From AC-32 sp963716865 (GTDB lineage Bacteria > Actinomycetota > Thermoleophilia > Gaiellales > Gaiellaceae): DNA of 64,000 bases. Position 1 is the first letter of the stretch. Every line of letters starts with the position of its first letter. Of this stretch, positions 16,784 through 23,224 are shown piece by piece. The notes under the pieces are model-generated. The model did no database searches, had not been told where the DNA came from, and was given only the letters and a program-made list of their open reading frames with translations. The stretch covers positions 644,451-708,450 of the forward strand of contig CAVQUF010000003.1 in NCBI GenBank assembly GCA_963716865.1, read 5' to 3'. Made by a program: the position numbers and the translations under genes.

Positions 16784-16789
16784 TAGCAT
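16784..16789 (+). promoter_or_regulatory. -10 element of a leaderless promoter (TAGCAT)
   Basis: TAGCAT ends 7 nt before GTG 16797. Confidence 0.6.
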
Positions 16790-16796
16790 CGGCGGC

Positions 16797-17201
16797 GTGC
16801 AGCCGCGCGGAATCCATCATCTTGGCGTAGCGGTCGAGGATCTCGACCAGGCGGTTGCGACCTACGAGCGGCTCTTCGGCGCTGCGCTCGAGCGGCGCGA
16901 GACCGTTCCGGAGCAGGGGGTCGAGGCCGCGTCGCTGCGGATCGGTGAGGACCGGGTCGAGCTGCTGGCCTCGCTCGGCGAGGACACGCCCGTGGGCAAG
17001 TTCCTCGGCAAGCGCGGGCCGGGAATGCACCACGTCGCCTTCGAGGTCGACGACGTCGGCGCGGCGCTCGGCGAGCTCGCCTCCCAGGGGGCCGAGCTGA
17101 TCGACGAACAGCCTCGGCACGGGCTCTTCGGCCTCGAGGTCGCGTTCGTGCACCCGGATTCGGTCCACGGCGTTCTCGCGGAGGTGGTCAGCGGTGGTTG
17201 A
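16797..17201 (+). CDS. mce: Methylmalonyl-CoA epimerase
   Basis: Interconverts (R)- and (S)-methylmalonyl-CoA in propionyl-CoA metabolism. The 134-residue protein is a two-repeat VOC-fold enzyme: GIHHLGVAVEDLDQAV at the start carries the first metal histidine, VELLASLGEDTPVGKFL and the GPGMHHVAFEVDD segment the second, and VAFVHPDSVHGVLAEVV the C-terminal glutamate ligand. All match the bacterial epimerase pattern. No mutase genes are adjacent. The stop overlaps the next small gene by 8 nt. Confidence 0.9.
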   Translation: MQPRGIHHLGVAVEDLDQAVATYERLFGAALERRETVPEQGVEAASLRIGEDRVELLASLGEDTPVGKFLGKRGPGMHHVAFEVDDVGAALGELASQGAELIDEQPRHGLFGLEVAFVHPDSVHGVLAEVVSGG

Positions 17202-17421
17202 CGGTCGGGTTCGCGTCGAGATCGGCTTCGACGGCGGGCAGGTGATGGGCTCGTTCGTCGGCGAGCAGGCGGCCGACGACCTGGAGCGCGCGCTCGGCAA
17301 CGGCGGAGACGGCGCATTCTCGTTCGAGGCGGAGGACGGGCGCTACACGGTCTCGCTGCGGCGCGTCGTCTACGTGAAGCGCTTCACGCGCGAAGCGCGC
17401 GTCGGCTTCACGCCCGCGTAG
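17194..17421 (+). CDS. Small conserved-looking hypothetical protein
   Basis: A 75-residue acidic-to-neutral protein predicted to be mostly beta-strand: RVRVEIGFDGGQVMGSFV, then an Asp/Glu-rich helix, then GRYTVSLRRVVYVKRFTREA. No signal or membrane segment. It starts with GTG overlapping the epimerase end and ends 7 nt before the YchF-like gene, so it is probably translated in this operon. I do not recognise a family; codon pattern and spacing support a real gene. Confidence 0.6.
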   Translation: MVDGRVRVEIGFDGGQVMGSFVGEQAADDLERALGNGGDGAFSFEAEDGRYTVSLRRVVYVKRFTREARVGFTPA

Positions 17422-17428
17422 CCGCCCC

Positions 17429-18328
17429 GTGCTCCAGATCGGGATCGTCGGGCTGCCCGGCTCCGGCCGGTCGACGTTGTTCTCCACTCTCGTCGGCGGC
17501 CAAGGGTTACTCGGCGCCGTGCCGATCCCGGATGAGCGGCTCGACGCGGTCGCGCAGGCTGTCGGTTCGGCGAAGGCGACCCCGGCCACGCTTCAGGTGG
17601 TCGATGTCCCCGGGACCGGCCCGGCGCTGCTCGGGAACCTGCGCAAGGTCGACGCGCTGCTCGCCGTCCTGGACGGGTTCTCGGGTGTCGGCGACCCTGC
17701 CGCCGACCTCGAGGCGATCCGCCTCGAGCTGATCGTGGCCGACCGGGACCACGTGGAGAAGCGCCTCGAGCGTGTGCGGACACAGGCGAAGTCGGGCGAT
17801 CCCGCCCTGAGGGAAGAGGCCGCTGCCCTCGAGCGGGTTTTGGCCCAGCTCGAAGCGGGGGAACCATTGTCTGCCTTCCGGGAAAAGCTGCCGCAGCAGC
17901 TGGAGCCGCTGACCACGAAGCCGCTAGTCGTGGTCAAGAACGGGCCGGGCGGGATCGATCTGAAGCTCGAGGCCGAGCTGGCCGAGCTGCCAGCCGAGGA
18001 AGCGGCCGAGTACCGTGAGGGCCCGTCCGCGTTCGAGGCCGTCCTCCGGGAGGTCTTCGAGGCCGCCGACCTGATCACGTTCTTCACCGCGGGCGACAAC
18101 GAGGCGCGAGCCTGGACGCTCGATCGTGGAGAGACCGCGCTCGACGCGGCCGCTGCGGTGCACACGGATCTCGCACGCGGGTTCATCCGCTGCGAGGTCA
18201 TCGCCTGGGAGGACCTCGTCGAGTGCGGCTCACATGCCGAGGCCGCCCGGCGCGGGCTTCAGCGCGTGGAGGGGAAGACGTACGCCGTTGCCGACGGGGA
18301 CGTGCTCAACGTGCGCTTCGCGGTCTAG
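17429..18328 (+). CDS. Degenerate YchF/Obg-type NTPase-like protein
   Basis: The C-terminal half is clearly YchF: ITFFTAGDNEARAWTLDRG, AAAVHTDLARGFIRCEV, HAEAARRGLQRVEGKTYAV and DGDVLNVRF make up the TGS domain. The N-terminal NTPase domain is eroded. The P-loop reads GLPGSGRST, with Arg in place of the invariant Lys; the switch I region is largely missing; the switch II stretch is shortened to VDVPGTGPALLGN; and the base-recognition site (NVDE in YchF) is replaced by VVVKNGPGG. At 299 residues it is about 60 shorter than YchF. It is likely a paralogue that cannot hydrolyse nucleotide normally, perhaps retaining a ribosome-binding or scaffold role. Confidence 0.85.
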   Translation: MLQIGIVGLPGSGRSTLFSTLVGGQGLLGAVPIPDERLDAVAQAVGSAKATPATLQVVDVPGTGPALLGNLRKVDALLAVLDGFSGVGDPAADLEAIRLELIVADRDHVEKRLERVRTQAKSGDPALREEAAALERVLAQLEAGEPLSAFREKLPQQLEPLTTKPLVVVKNGPGGIDLKLEAELAELPAEEAAEYREGPSAFEAVLREVFEAADLITFFTAGDNEARAWTLDRGETALDAAAAVHTDLARGFIRCEVIAWEDLVECGSHAEAARRGLQRVEGKTYAVADGDVLNVRFAV

Positions 18329-18335
18329 GCGGTTC

Positions 18336-18392
18336 TCAGCAACAGTCGCAGTCGCAGTTGCCGTCGCAATCGCAGTCGCAATCGCAGCGCAT
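18336..18392 (-). CDS. 18-residue Cys/Asp-rich micropeptide, metallothionein-like
   Basis: On the minus strand AAAGGAGG lies 4 nt before an ATG that opens MRCDCDCDCDGNCDCDCC and a TGA stop: eight cysteines and six aspartates in 18 residues, arranged Cys-Asp alternately with a central Gly-Asn turn. Asp codons alternate GAT/GAC and both TGC and TGT are used for Cys, so this is not a simple DNA repeat. It is divergent from an ArsR regulator with a Cys-pair sensor, and the space between contains promoter-like and AT-rich direct repeats. By composition it should bind thiophilic metals or arsenite. The family is unknown to me; existence of the peptide is inferred from sequence alone. Confidence 0.6.
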   Translation of the reverse strand: MRCDCDCDCDGNCDCDCC

Positions 18393-18404
18393 CGATCCTC
18401 CTTT

Positions 18405-18444
18405 CGCGGGTTTGTCTGCACCGATGATACATTGATAAACGTCG
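18405..18444. promoter_or_regulatory. Divergent promoter/operator region of arsR and the micropeptide gene
   Basis: AT-rich island in GC-rich DNA. For the peptide gene, TATCAT (18424-18429, minus) follows TTGCAT (18445-18450, minus) with 15-bp spacing. For arsR, TTGATA (18432-18437) sits 7 nt before the ATG. Two TGATA direct repeats (18426-18430 and 18433-18437) overlap both and are a candidate ArsR operator. Confidence 0.45.
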
Positions 18445-18780
18445 ATGCAACACTTGAAGGTGCTCGAGCAACCGTGCTGCGCCCCAGGAGCGCCGCCGCT
18501 TCGCCCGGCGGTCGCGGAGCAGCTCGCGCGGAGGTTCAAGGCGCTCTCCGATCCCGCGCGCGTCACAATCGTCAACCAGCTCGCGGGCGCGGACGAGCTG
18601 TGCGTGTGCCAGCTGCGGCTCGGGCTCTCCCAGCCGACCGTCTCGCACCACCTGCGCATCCTGCGAGAAGCGCGGCTGGTCGAGGTTGCGCGCAAGCGGG
18701 GAACCTGGGTCTACTACCGCCTCGTGCCCGAGGCCGTGGAACAACTCGCATTTGCGCTCGGCGGCGCGCCGTCGGTCTGA
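18445..18780 (+). CDS. arsR: ArsR-family metalloregulator
   Basis: A 111-residue winged-helix repressor that should leave DNA on binding arsenite or a related metal. The sensor signature ELCVCQL (about residues 52-58; classical form ELCVCDL) places two cysteines on the DNA-binding helix as in ArsR; an additional CC pair near residues 11-12 could provide the third ligand. LSQPTVSHHLRILREARLVEVARKR is the recognition helix and wing. arsC overlaps its stop by TGATG, and the Cys/Asp peptide gene is divergent. No arsenite pump gene lies in this window. Confidence 0.92.
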   Translation: MQHLKVLEQPCCAPGAPPLRPAVAEQLARRFKALSDPARVTIVNQLAGADELCVCQLRLGLSQPTVSHHLRILREARLVEVARKRGTWVYYRLVPEAVEQLAFALGGAPSV

Positions 18781-19160
18781 TGGGCGACCTGCCGCGCGCC
18801 TACTTCGTCTGCATCGGGAACGCCGGCCGGTCCCAGATGGCCCAGGCCCTCTACGAGCACCGCGGCGGCGAGGCCCGCTCCGCCGGGTCGCGGCCAGAGG
18901 CCGAGCTCCATCCCGAGGTGGTTGAGGTCATGCAGGAGGTGGGGGTCGACATCTCCGGGCGGCGCCCGAAGGGCATCACACCCGAGGACGTCGAGTGGGC
19001 CGAGGTCGTCGTCACCATGGGCTGCGGCGAGGACGCGTGCCCCGTGCTGCCGGGCAAGCGGTACCTGGACTGGAACCTGCCCGATCCGATCGGGAGGCCG
19101 GTCGAAGAGGTTCGCGCGCTCCGGGACGACATCGATCGCCGAATCGGCAAGCTCGCGTAG
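18780..19160 (+). CDS. arsC: Thioredoxin-type arsenate reductase (low-molecular-weight phosphatase family)
   Basis: Reduces arsenate to arsenite. The 126-residue protein has the phosphatase P-loop CIGNAGRSQ (about residues 11-19), the DISGRRPKGI segment, and the second redox cysteine in MGCGEDACPVLPGKRYLDWNLPDP, which is typical of thioredoxin-coupled ArsC and distinguishes it from protein tyrosine phosphatases. ATG 18780 overlaps the arsR stop, giving direct translational coupling. Arsenite made here would need an exporter or a chelator; none is encoded nearby except the small peptide. Confidence 0.9.
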   Translation: MGDLPRAYFVCIGNAGRSQMAQALYEHRGGEARSAGSRPEAELHPEVVEVMQEVGVDISGRRPKGITPEDVEWAEVVVTMGCGEDACPVLPGKRYLDWNLPDPIGRPVEEVRALRDDIDRRIGKLA

Positions 19161-19219
19161 CTCACGTCGGCGCCCGGGCTCGCGGCCAATCCTGGCTCAC
19201 GCGCGCGCGTGAACTTCAT

Positions 19220-19240
19220 TTCCCCCGGGGGCCTTTGGCC
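19220..19240. terminator. GC hairpin between convergent genes
   Basis: GGGGCC (19226-19231) TTT GGCCCC (19235-19240), inside a longer C/G palindrome, lies between arsC and the convergent YhaM-like gene. Confidence 0.45.
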
Positions 19241-19243
19241 CCT

Positions 19244-19292
19244 TGCCCCCGGTTTCGAGGGTAGCGGTCAAACCGTCACGGGTGTGTGTCCA
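19244..19292 (+). repeat. Intergenic repeat family 2, copy 4
   Basis: CCCCCGGTTTCGAGGGTAG followed by CGGTCAAACCGTCACGGGTGTGTGTCC, related to the copies at 5474 and 12685; again in a convergent gap. Confidence 0.5.
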
Positions 19293-19339
19293 GGGTGTGC
19301 CGGATGTGTGACAACCGGCGGCGGGCTCCTGGGGCTCGG

Positions 19340-20179
19340 CTACGGCTGCTGCGAGTCGACGGGGCGCGTGGCGGCTGTCGCGTCGAGCTGGTTCGCGTGA
19401 TAGAGAACGGCGGCCTCGGCGGTGCGCGCAGACCGGGCCTCGTGGTGCACAGCGACCGCGTGCAGCAGCTCGGCCCGCGCATCCGGCTCGAGCTCCGGCG
19501 TGCGCCGCTCGATCAGCCGCAGGCCGAGGTGGACGTGGCCGAGCAGCCGTCCTTCCTCGGTGGCGCGGAACGTCGGCCCGCGCCTCAGCTCCAGCGTGCG
19601 CCCGATGTCGTGGAGGAGCGCCGCCGCGAGCACGAGGTCGGCCCGCAGCCGCGGGTGCAGCTGGGCGGCCTCGCGGCAGAGGGTCGCCACGCCGACGGTG
19701 TGCTCGAGCAGTCCGCCCGCGTACGTGTGGTGGGTCTCTGCGGCCGGCAGCTCGCGCAGTGCGACTCGCAGAGGCTCGTCTGCGATACACCGTTGAACCG
19801 CGTCCCGCAGTCCGGGATGCGTGATCTCGCCGGCCAGGAACTCGAGGAACCCGTCGAGCTCCTCCGCGTCGCGCCTCATCGCCGGGACGAGCTTGGCGGG
19901 GTCGGCCTCGGCGGCCTCCAGCGAGCGCACCTCGAGCTGCAGTCGATCGCGGAAGCGCTCGACCCGGCCCAGCACCCGGACGGCGTCGCCCTCGCCGAAG
20001 CGGCCGTCGAGCAGCTCGACGTCGGACCAGACCCGCGCCTCGATGCGCCCACTCGGGTCGACGAGCTCGAGCGCAAGGTAGGGCGCTCCTGCGCGCGTCC
20101 GCCTCCGCTCCTTGCGCGCGACGGCATAGGTCCCCTCGACGATCCGGTCCTCGGCGAGGGAGGCAATCGCGGCGCTCAC
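19340..20179 (-). CDS. YhaM-like OB-fold/HD-domain 3'-5' exonuclease
   Basis: A 279-residue protein with an N-terminal OB nucleic-acid-binding domain (ALELVDPSGRIEARVW, VRVLGRVERFRDRLQLEV) and a C-terminal HD domain: HHTYAGGLLEHTVGVA and ALLHDIGR hold the metal-binding His-Asp residues, and AVAVHHEA the last histidine. This combination is that of YhaM, a manganese-dependent exonuclease. GTG 20179 follows TAGACT by 6 nt on the minus strand. It is divergent from the DUF1015 gene with back-to-back leaderless promoters. Confidence 0.88.
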   Translation of the reverse strand: MSAAIASLAEDRIVEGTYAVARKERRRTRAGAPYLALELVDPSGRIEARVWSDVELLDGRFGEGDAVRVLGRVERFRDRLQLEVRSLEAAEADPAKLVPAMRRDAEELDGFLEFLAGEITHPGLRDAVQRCIADEPLRVALRELPAAETHHTYAGGLLEHTVGVATLCREAAQLHPRLRADLVLAAALLHDIGRTLELRRGPTFRATEEGRLLGHVHLGLRLIERRTPELEPDARAELLHAVAVHHEARSARTAEAAVLYHANQLDATAATRPVDSQQP

Positions 20180-20185
20180 GGCACG

Positions 20186-20191
20186 AGTCTA
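20186..20191 (-). promoter_or_regulatory. -10 element of a leaderless promoter (TAGACT, minus strand)
   Basis: TAGACT ends 6 nt before GTG 20179. Confidence 0.6.
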
Positions 20192-20208
20192 GGCCCGAAA
20201 CCGGATGC

Positions 20209-20214
20209 TAGGCT
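20209..20214 (+). promoter_or_regulatory. -10 element of a leaderless promoter (TAGGCT)
   Basis: TAGGCT ends 8 nt before ATG 20223, back to back with the minus-strand box at 20186-20191. Confidence 0.6.
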
Positions 20215-20222
20215 CGCCGGCG

Positions 20223-21302
20223 ATGGCCGAGGTGAAGCCATTTCGCGCCGTTCGCTACGGCGAGCGCGCCGGCCCCCTGCAGACGCTCGTCGCCCCGCCG
20301 TACGACGTGATCTCGGACGAGGAGCGCGAGGAGCTTCTGGCCCGCAGCCCCTACAACGTCGTCCACCTCACGCTCCCGGACGACGAGGCCGACGCAGGCA
20401 GGCTCTGGCGCCAGTGGCAGCGTGAAGAGATCCTCTTCGAAGATGACGAGCCGGCCTGCTGGTGGCTCTCCCAGGAGTACGTCGGCCCGGACGGCGTGGC
20501 TCGGACGCGGGAGGGCCTCGTTGCTCGGCTGCGCGCGGAGCCCTACGAGAGCCGCGTCATTCTCCCGCACGAGCGTACGCATCGTGGCCCCAAGGAAGGC
20601 CGCCTGCGCCTGCTGCGGGAGGTCAACGCCGAGCTCGAGCCGCTCTTCTTCCTCTACGAGGGACCGCCGCCGGCGAGCTCGCCCGGTCGCGAGCCCGACC
20701 TGCAGGTCGAGGGCGCCCGCCTCTGGCGGCTCCCGCCCGACGGGATCGCCGAAGCCTTCGCCGACCGCCAGCTCCTGATCGCCGACGGCCATCACCGCTA
20801 CGAGACCGCGCTCGCCTACCACGCCGCGACGGGCACGCCCGAGAGCGCGTTCGTCCTCGCGGTGCTCGTCAGCCTCGAGGATCCCGGCCTGATGATCTTC
20901 CCCACCCATCGCGTCTTCGAGCGCGAGCCGGCAGAGCAACTGCCGGCCGAGGAGGAGCTGCCGGACTCGGAGGCCGCCCTGCGCGCCCTCGAGGAGGCGC
21001 CGCCGGACCGCGCCGCGGCCGTCGTCTACCGAAAAGGCCGCTCCGAGCTTGCGGTCGATGGTGAGAGGGAGCTCGATGTTCGCCTCGTCGACCGGCTCGG
21101 CCACGACGGCATCAGCTACACGCCCGACTGGCAGGAGGCGGTGCGAGCGGTCGACTCGGGCGAGGCGGAGGTCGCGGTCCTGATGCGGCCGACCCGGATC
21201 GAGGACGTCTTCGCGGTCGCGCAGCGCGGCGAGACCATGCCCCAGAAGAGCACCTACTTCTACCCGAAGCTCGTCTCCGGCCTCGTGTTCCTCGGACTTT
21301 GA
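20223..21302 (+). CDS. DUF1015 family protein
   Basis: A 359-residue protein of the DUF1015 (SerB-cluster-like) family, function unproven. Family motifs are clear: VKPFRAVRYG at the start, VAPPYDVISDEE, SPYNVVHLTLP, GVARTREGLVARLR, VILPHERTHRGPKEGR, LIADGHHRYETALAY in the centre and MPQKSTYFYPKLVSGLVF at the C-terminus. ATG 20223 begins right at the conserved AEVKPF. The following inositol phosphatase gene overlaps its stop by 4 nt (TTGA). In some genomes DUF1015 proteins lie near serine biosynthesis genes; no such genes are here. Confidence 0.88.
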   Translation: MAEVKPFRAVRYGERAGPLQTLVAPPYDVISDEEREELLARSPYNVVHLTLPDDEADAGRLWRQWQREEILFEDDEPACWWLSQEYVGPDGVARTREGLVARLRAEPYESRVILPHERTHRGPKEGRLRLLREVNAELEPLFFLYEGPPPASSPGREPDLQVEGARLWRLPPDGIAEAFADRQLLIADGHHRYETALAYHAATGTPESAFVLAVLVSLEDPGLMIFPTHRVFEREPAEQLPAEEELPDSEAALRALEEAPPDRAAAVVYRKGRSELAVDGERELDVRLVDRLGHDGISYTPDWQEAVRAVDSGEAEVAVLMRPTRIEDVFAVAQRGETMPQKSTYFYPKLVSGLVFLGL

Positions 21303-22096
21303 GCGCGAGCGACTGGCTCGCTGCGTGCCGCTGGGCGGTCGAGGACGTGCGCGGCGTGCTTCGTGAGCTCCCCACCCGGGCAGAGCGGGAGCCGGTCGTC
21401 GGAGACGGGGTCGGAGGAGACGAGACGACTGCGGTCGACGCGGCCGCCGAGCGGGTGATCCTGGAGCGGCTCAAGGCGATCGAGGGGGCGACGATCGTCT
21501 CCGAGGAGGTTGGCGAGCTGAAGGGCGACGGCGACCTCCGCATCGTCGTCGACCCGATCGACGGCTCGCTCAACGCGAAGCGCGGGATCCCGTTCTTCTC
21601 GCTCTCGGTCGCGATCGCCGACGGCACCACGATGGACGACGTCCTCTTCGGATACGTGTACGACTTCGGGAGCGGCGAGGAGTGGACGGCCGAGCGGGGC
21701 GGCGGCGCGCGCCTGAACGGGGTTGCGCTCGGAGATATCCGCCCGAAGGAGGAGATCGAGATTCTCTCCTTCGAGGCGACGCTGACCTCCCTTGTTGCCG
21801 AGAAGGCGCCCGCGGTGGTGGAGCTCGCCTACCGCCTGCGGATCATGGGTTCGCTCGCGCTCACGCTCTGCCACCTCGCCGACGGGCGGGTGGATGCTGT
21901 GTGCTCGCTGAAGGCCGCGCGAGCCGTGGACATCGCCGCGGCGCAGCTGCTCGTGCGGGAGCGGGGGCTCGCGATCGATCTGCCGGAGGCGCCTCCGTTC
22001 GGCGCGGCGCCGCTCGACGTCGAGGGCCGCTCACGGGTGGTAGCGGCCGCGACTCCGGAGATCTGCGCCGAGCTGTTCGCCGCACTCTCCCGATGA
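21299..22096 (+). CDS. Inositol monophosphatase family protein
   Basis: A magnesium-dependent sugar phosphatase of 265 residues. Motifs: GGDETTAVDAAAE (about residues 39-51), VSEEVG (about 66-71), DPIDGSLNAKRGIPFFSLSVA (metal-binding DPxDG), and the late RAVDIAAAQLLVRE replacing the usual WDxAA. It could act on inositol phosphate, fructose 1,6-bisphosphate or a compatible-solute phosphate. TTG start overlapping the DUF1015 stop and ATGA overlap with the next gene indicate an operon of four genes ending with the ABC ATPase. Confidence 0.85.
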   Translation: MSASDWLAACRWAVEDVRGVLRELPTRAEREPVVGDGVGGDETTAVDAAAERVILERLKAIEGATIVSEEVGELKGDGDLRIVVDPIDGSLNAKRGIPFFSLSVAIADGTTMDDVLFGYVYDFGSGEEWTAERGGGARLNGVALGDIRPKEEIEILSFEATLTSLVAEKAPAVVELAYRLRIMGSLALTLCHLADGRVDAVCSLKAARAVDIAAAQLLVRERGLAIDLPEAPPFGAAPLDVEGRSRVVAAATPEICAELFAALSR

Positions 22097-22506
22097 GGGT
22101 TCTGCTCGCGGTACTCGCCCTCGGCACGCTCGCCGGGTGCGGCGGGCATGCGAAGACGACTGCGACTTCCCGGGCGACCAAGCCCGAGCCGACGATTCAC
22201 GTCGAGTTCACGGCCGACTCGCACCACCCGCGGGTCGAGAAGCGGTGGCACTACGAAGTGCACGTCACAAACGCCGCCGGCAAGCCTCTCGCGGCTGACG
22301 TGCACCTGCAGTTCCTGTTCGGGGGTGTTCCGGTTGGGCAGGTGGGGCGCCACCATGTGGCAAACGGTGTCTGGCGCGAGACATTCGGTATCCCGGGCAA
22401 CCCGCCGTTCCCCGCGCGGGCACGCGGGCAGCCGCTCGTGCTCCAGGCGGTCGTTAGGGCGCTCGGGGAGACGCGCAAAGCGAACTACTGGATCGTCGTG
22501 CGGTGA
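22093..22506 (+). CDS. Predicted lipoprotein
   Basis: A 137-residue exported protein: hydrophobic signal MRVLLAVLALGTLAGC ends in a lipobox with Cys16, followed by a Thr/Ser linker and a beta-rich domain (HVEFTADSHHPRVEKRWHY). This ending resembles small Ig-like domains of actinobacterial lipoproteins, with VHVTNAAGKPLAADVHLQFLF. It overlaps the phosphatase stop (ATGA) and the ABC ATPase start (GTGA). It may be an envelope partner of the transporter, which is inference. Confidence 0.75.
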   Translation: MRVLLAVLALGTLAGCGGHAKTTATSRATKPEPTIHVEFTADSHHPRVEKRWHYEVHVTNAAGKPLAADVHLQFLFGGVPVGQVGRHHVANGVWRETFGIPGNPPFPARARGQPLVLQAVVRALGETRKANYWIVVR

Positions 22507-23165
22507 GCGGCGCCGAGGTCGTCGTCGAGCACGTCCGAAAGGGGTTCGAGGACGGGCGGATCCACGCGCTCGAAGACGTCTCGCTACGCCTCGCGCAGGG
22601 CGAGTTCACGGCGCTGACGGGGCCCTCCGGCTCGGGCAAGAGCACGCTCCTCAACCTCATCGGCGCGCTCGATTGGCCGGACTCCGGCTCGATCGCAGTT
22701 GACGGGCAGCCGGTCGGCCGCGGCGGCGACGCGTCCGGCTACCGCGCCCGCACGGTCGGCTTCGTGTTCCAGTTCCACAACCTGATCCCGGTGCTGTCCG
22801 CTTCGGAGAACGTGCAGGTGGCGATGTTCGGGCACGGGCTCTCTCGCCGGGAACGCGCGCAGCGGGCAGAGGAGTTGCTCGGCGAGGTGGGTCTCGCCCA
22901 CCGCGTTGCCGCCTTTCCGCCGACGCTCTCGGGCGGCGAGCGCCAGCGGGTTGCGATCGCGCGCGCGCTCGCGAACGACCCGCGCCTCCTGCTGGCGGAT
23001 GAGCCCACGGGTGCGCTCGACTCGGAGACCGGCGCGCAGATCGTCACCCTCTTGCAGCGCCTGCGCGAGAGCCACGGGATGACGATCCTGCTCGTGACGA
23101 ACGACCGGACGGTCGCCGAGCGCGCCGACCGGCTGCTCGAGCTGCGCGACGGCCGGATCAGCTAG
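22503..23165 (+). CDS. ABC transporter ATP-binding protein (MacB/LolD type)
   Basis: A 220-residue ATPase subunit. Walker A GPSGSGKST, Q-loop QFHNLIPVLSASENV, signature LSGGERQRVAIARALA, Walker B LLADEPTGALD and H-loop replaced by LLVTNDRTVAERAD (Asn where a His is usual in most family members). The length and ENV motif match the MacB/LolD/FtsE group that works with FtsX-type permeases. Just such a permease lies next door but on the opposite strand, facing this gene. Confidence 0.92.
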   Translation: MSGAEVVVEHVRKGFEDGRIHALEDVSLRLAQGEFTALTGPSGSGKSTLLNLIGALDWPDSGSIAVDGQPVGRGGDASGYRARTVGFVFQFHNLIPVLSASENVQVAMFGHGLSRRERAQRAEELLGEVGLAHRVAAFPPTLSGGERQRVAIARALANDPRLLLADEPTGALDSETGAQIVTLLQRLRESHGMTILLVTNDRTVAERADRLLELRDGRIS

Positions 23166-23189
23166 GCATGTCTCTGTGAGCCATGTCCC

Positions 23190-23202
23190 GGGGACAGTCC
23201 CC
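23190..23202. terminator. Short hairpin between convergent ABC genes
   Basis: GGGGAC A GTCCCC lies in the 59-nt gap between the converging ATPase and permease genes; could end transcription both ways. Confidence 0.4.
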
Positions 23203-23224
23203 AGGACCTGGCCGAAAGGGACGG

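Noticed and set aside
18340..18392. Reading the CGCAGTCGCA-like stretch as a simple tandem repeat
   Set aside because: The unit is imperfect, codon third positions vary synonymously, and a ribosome binding site and stop codon fit the minus-strand peptide.
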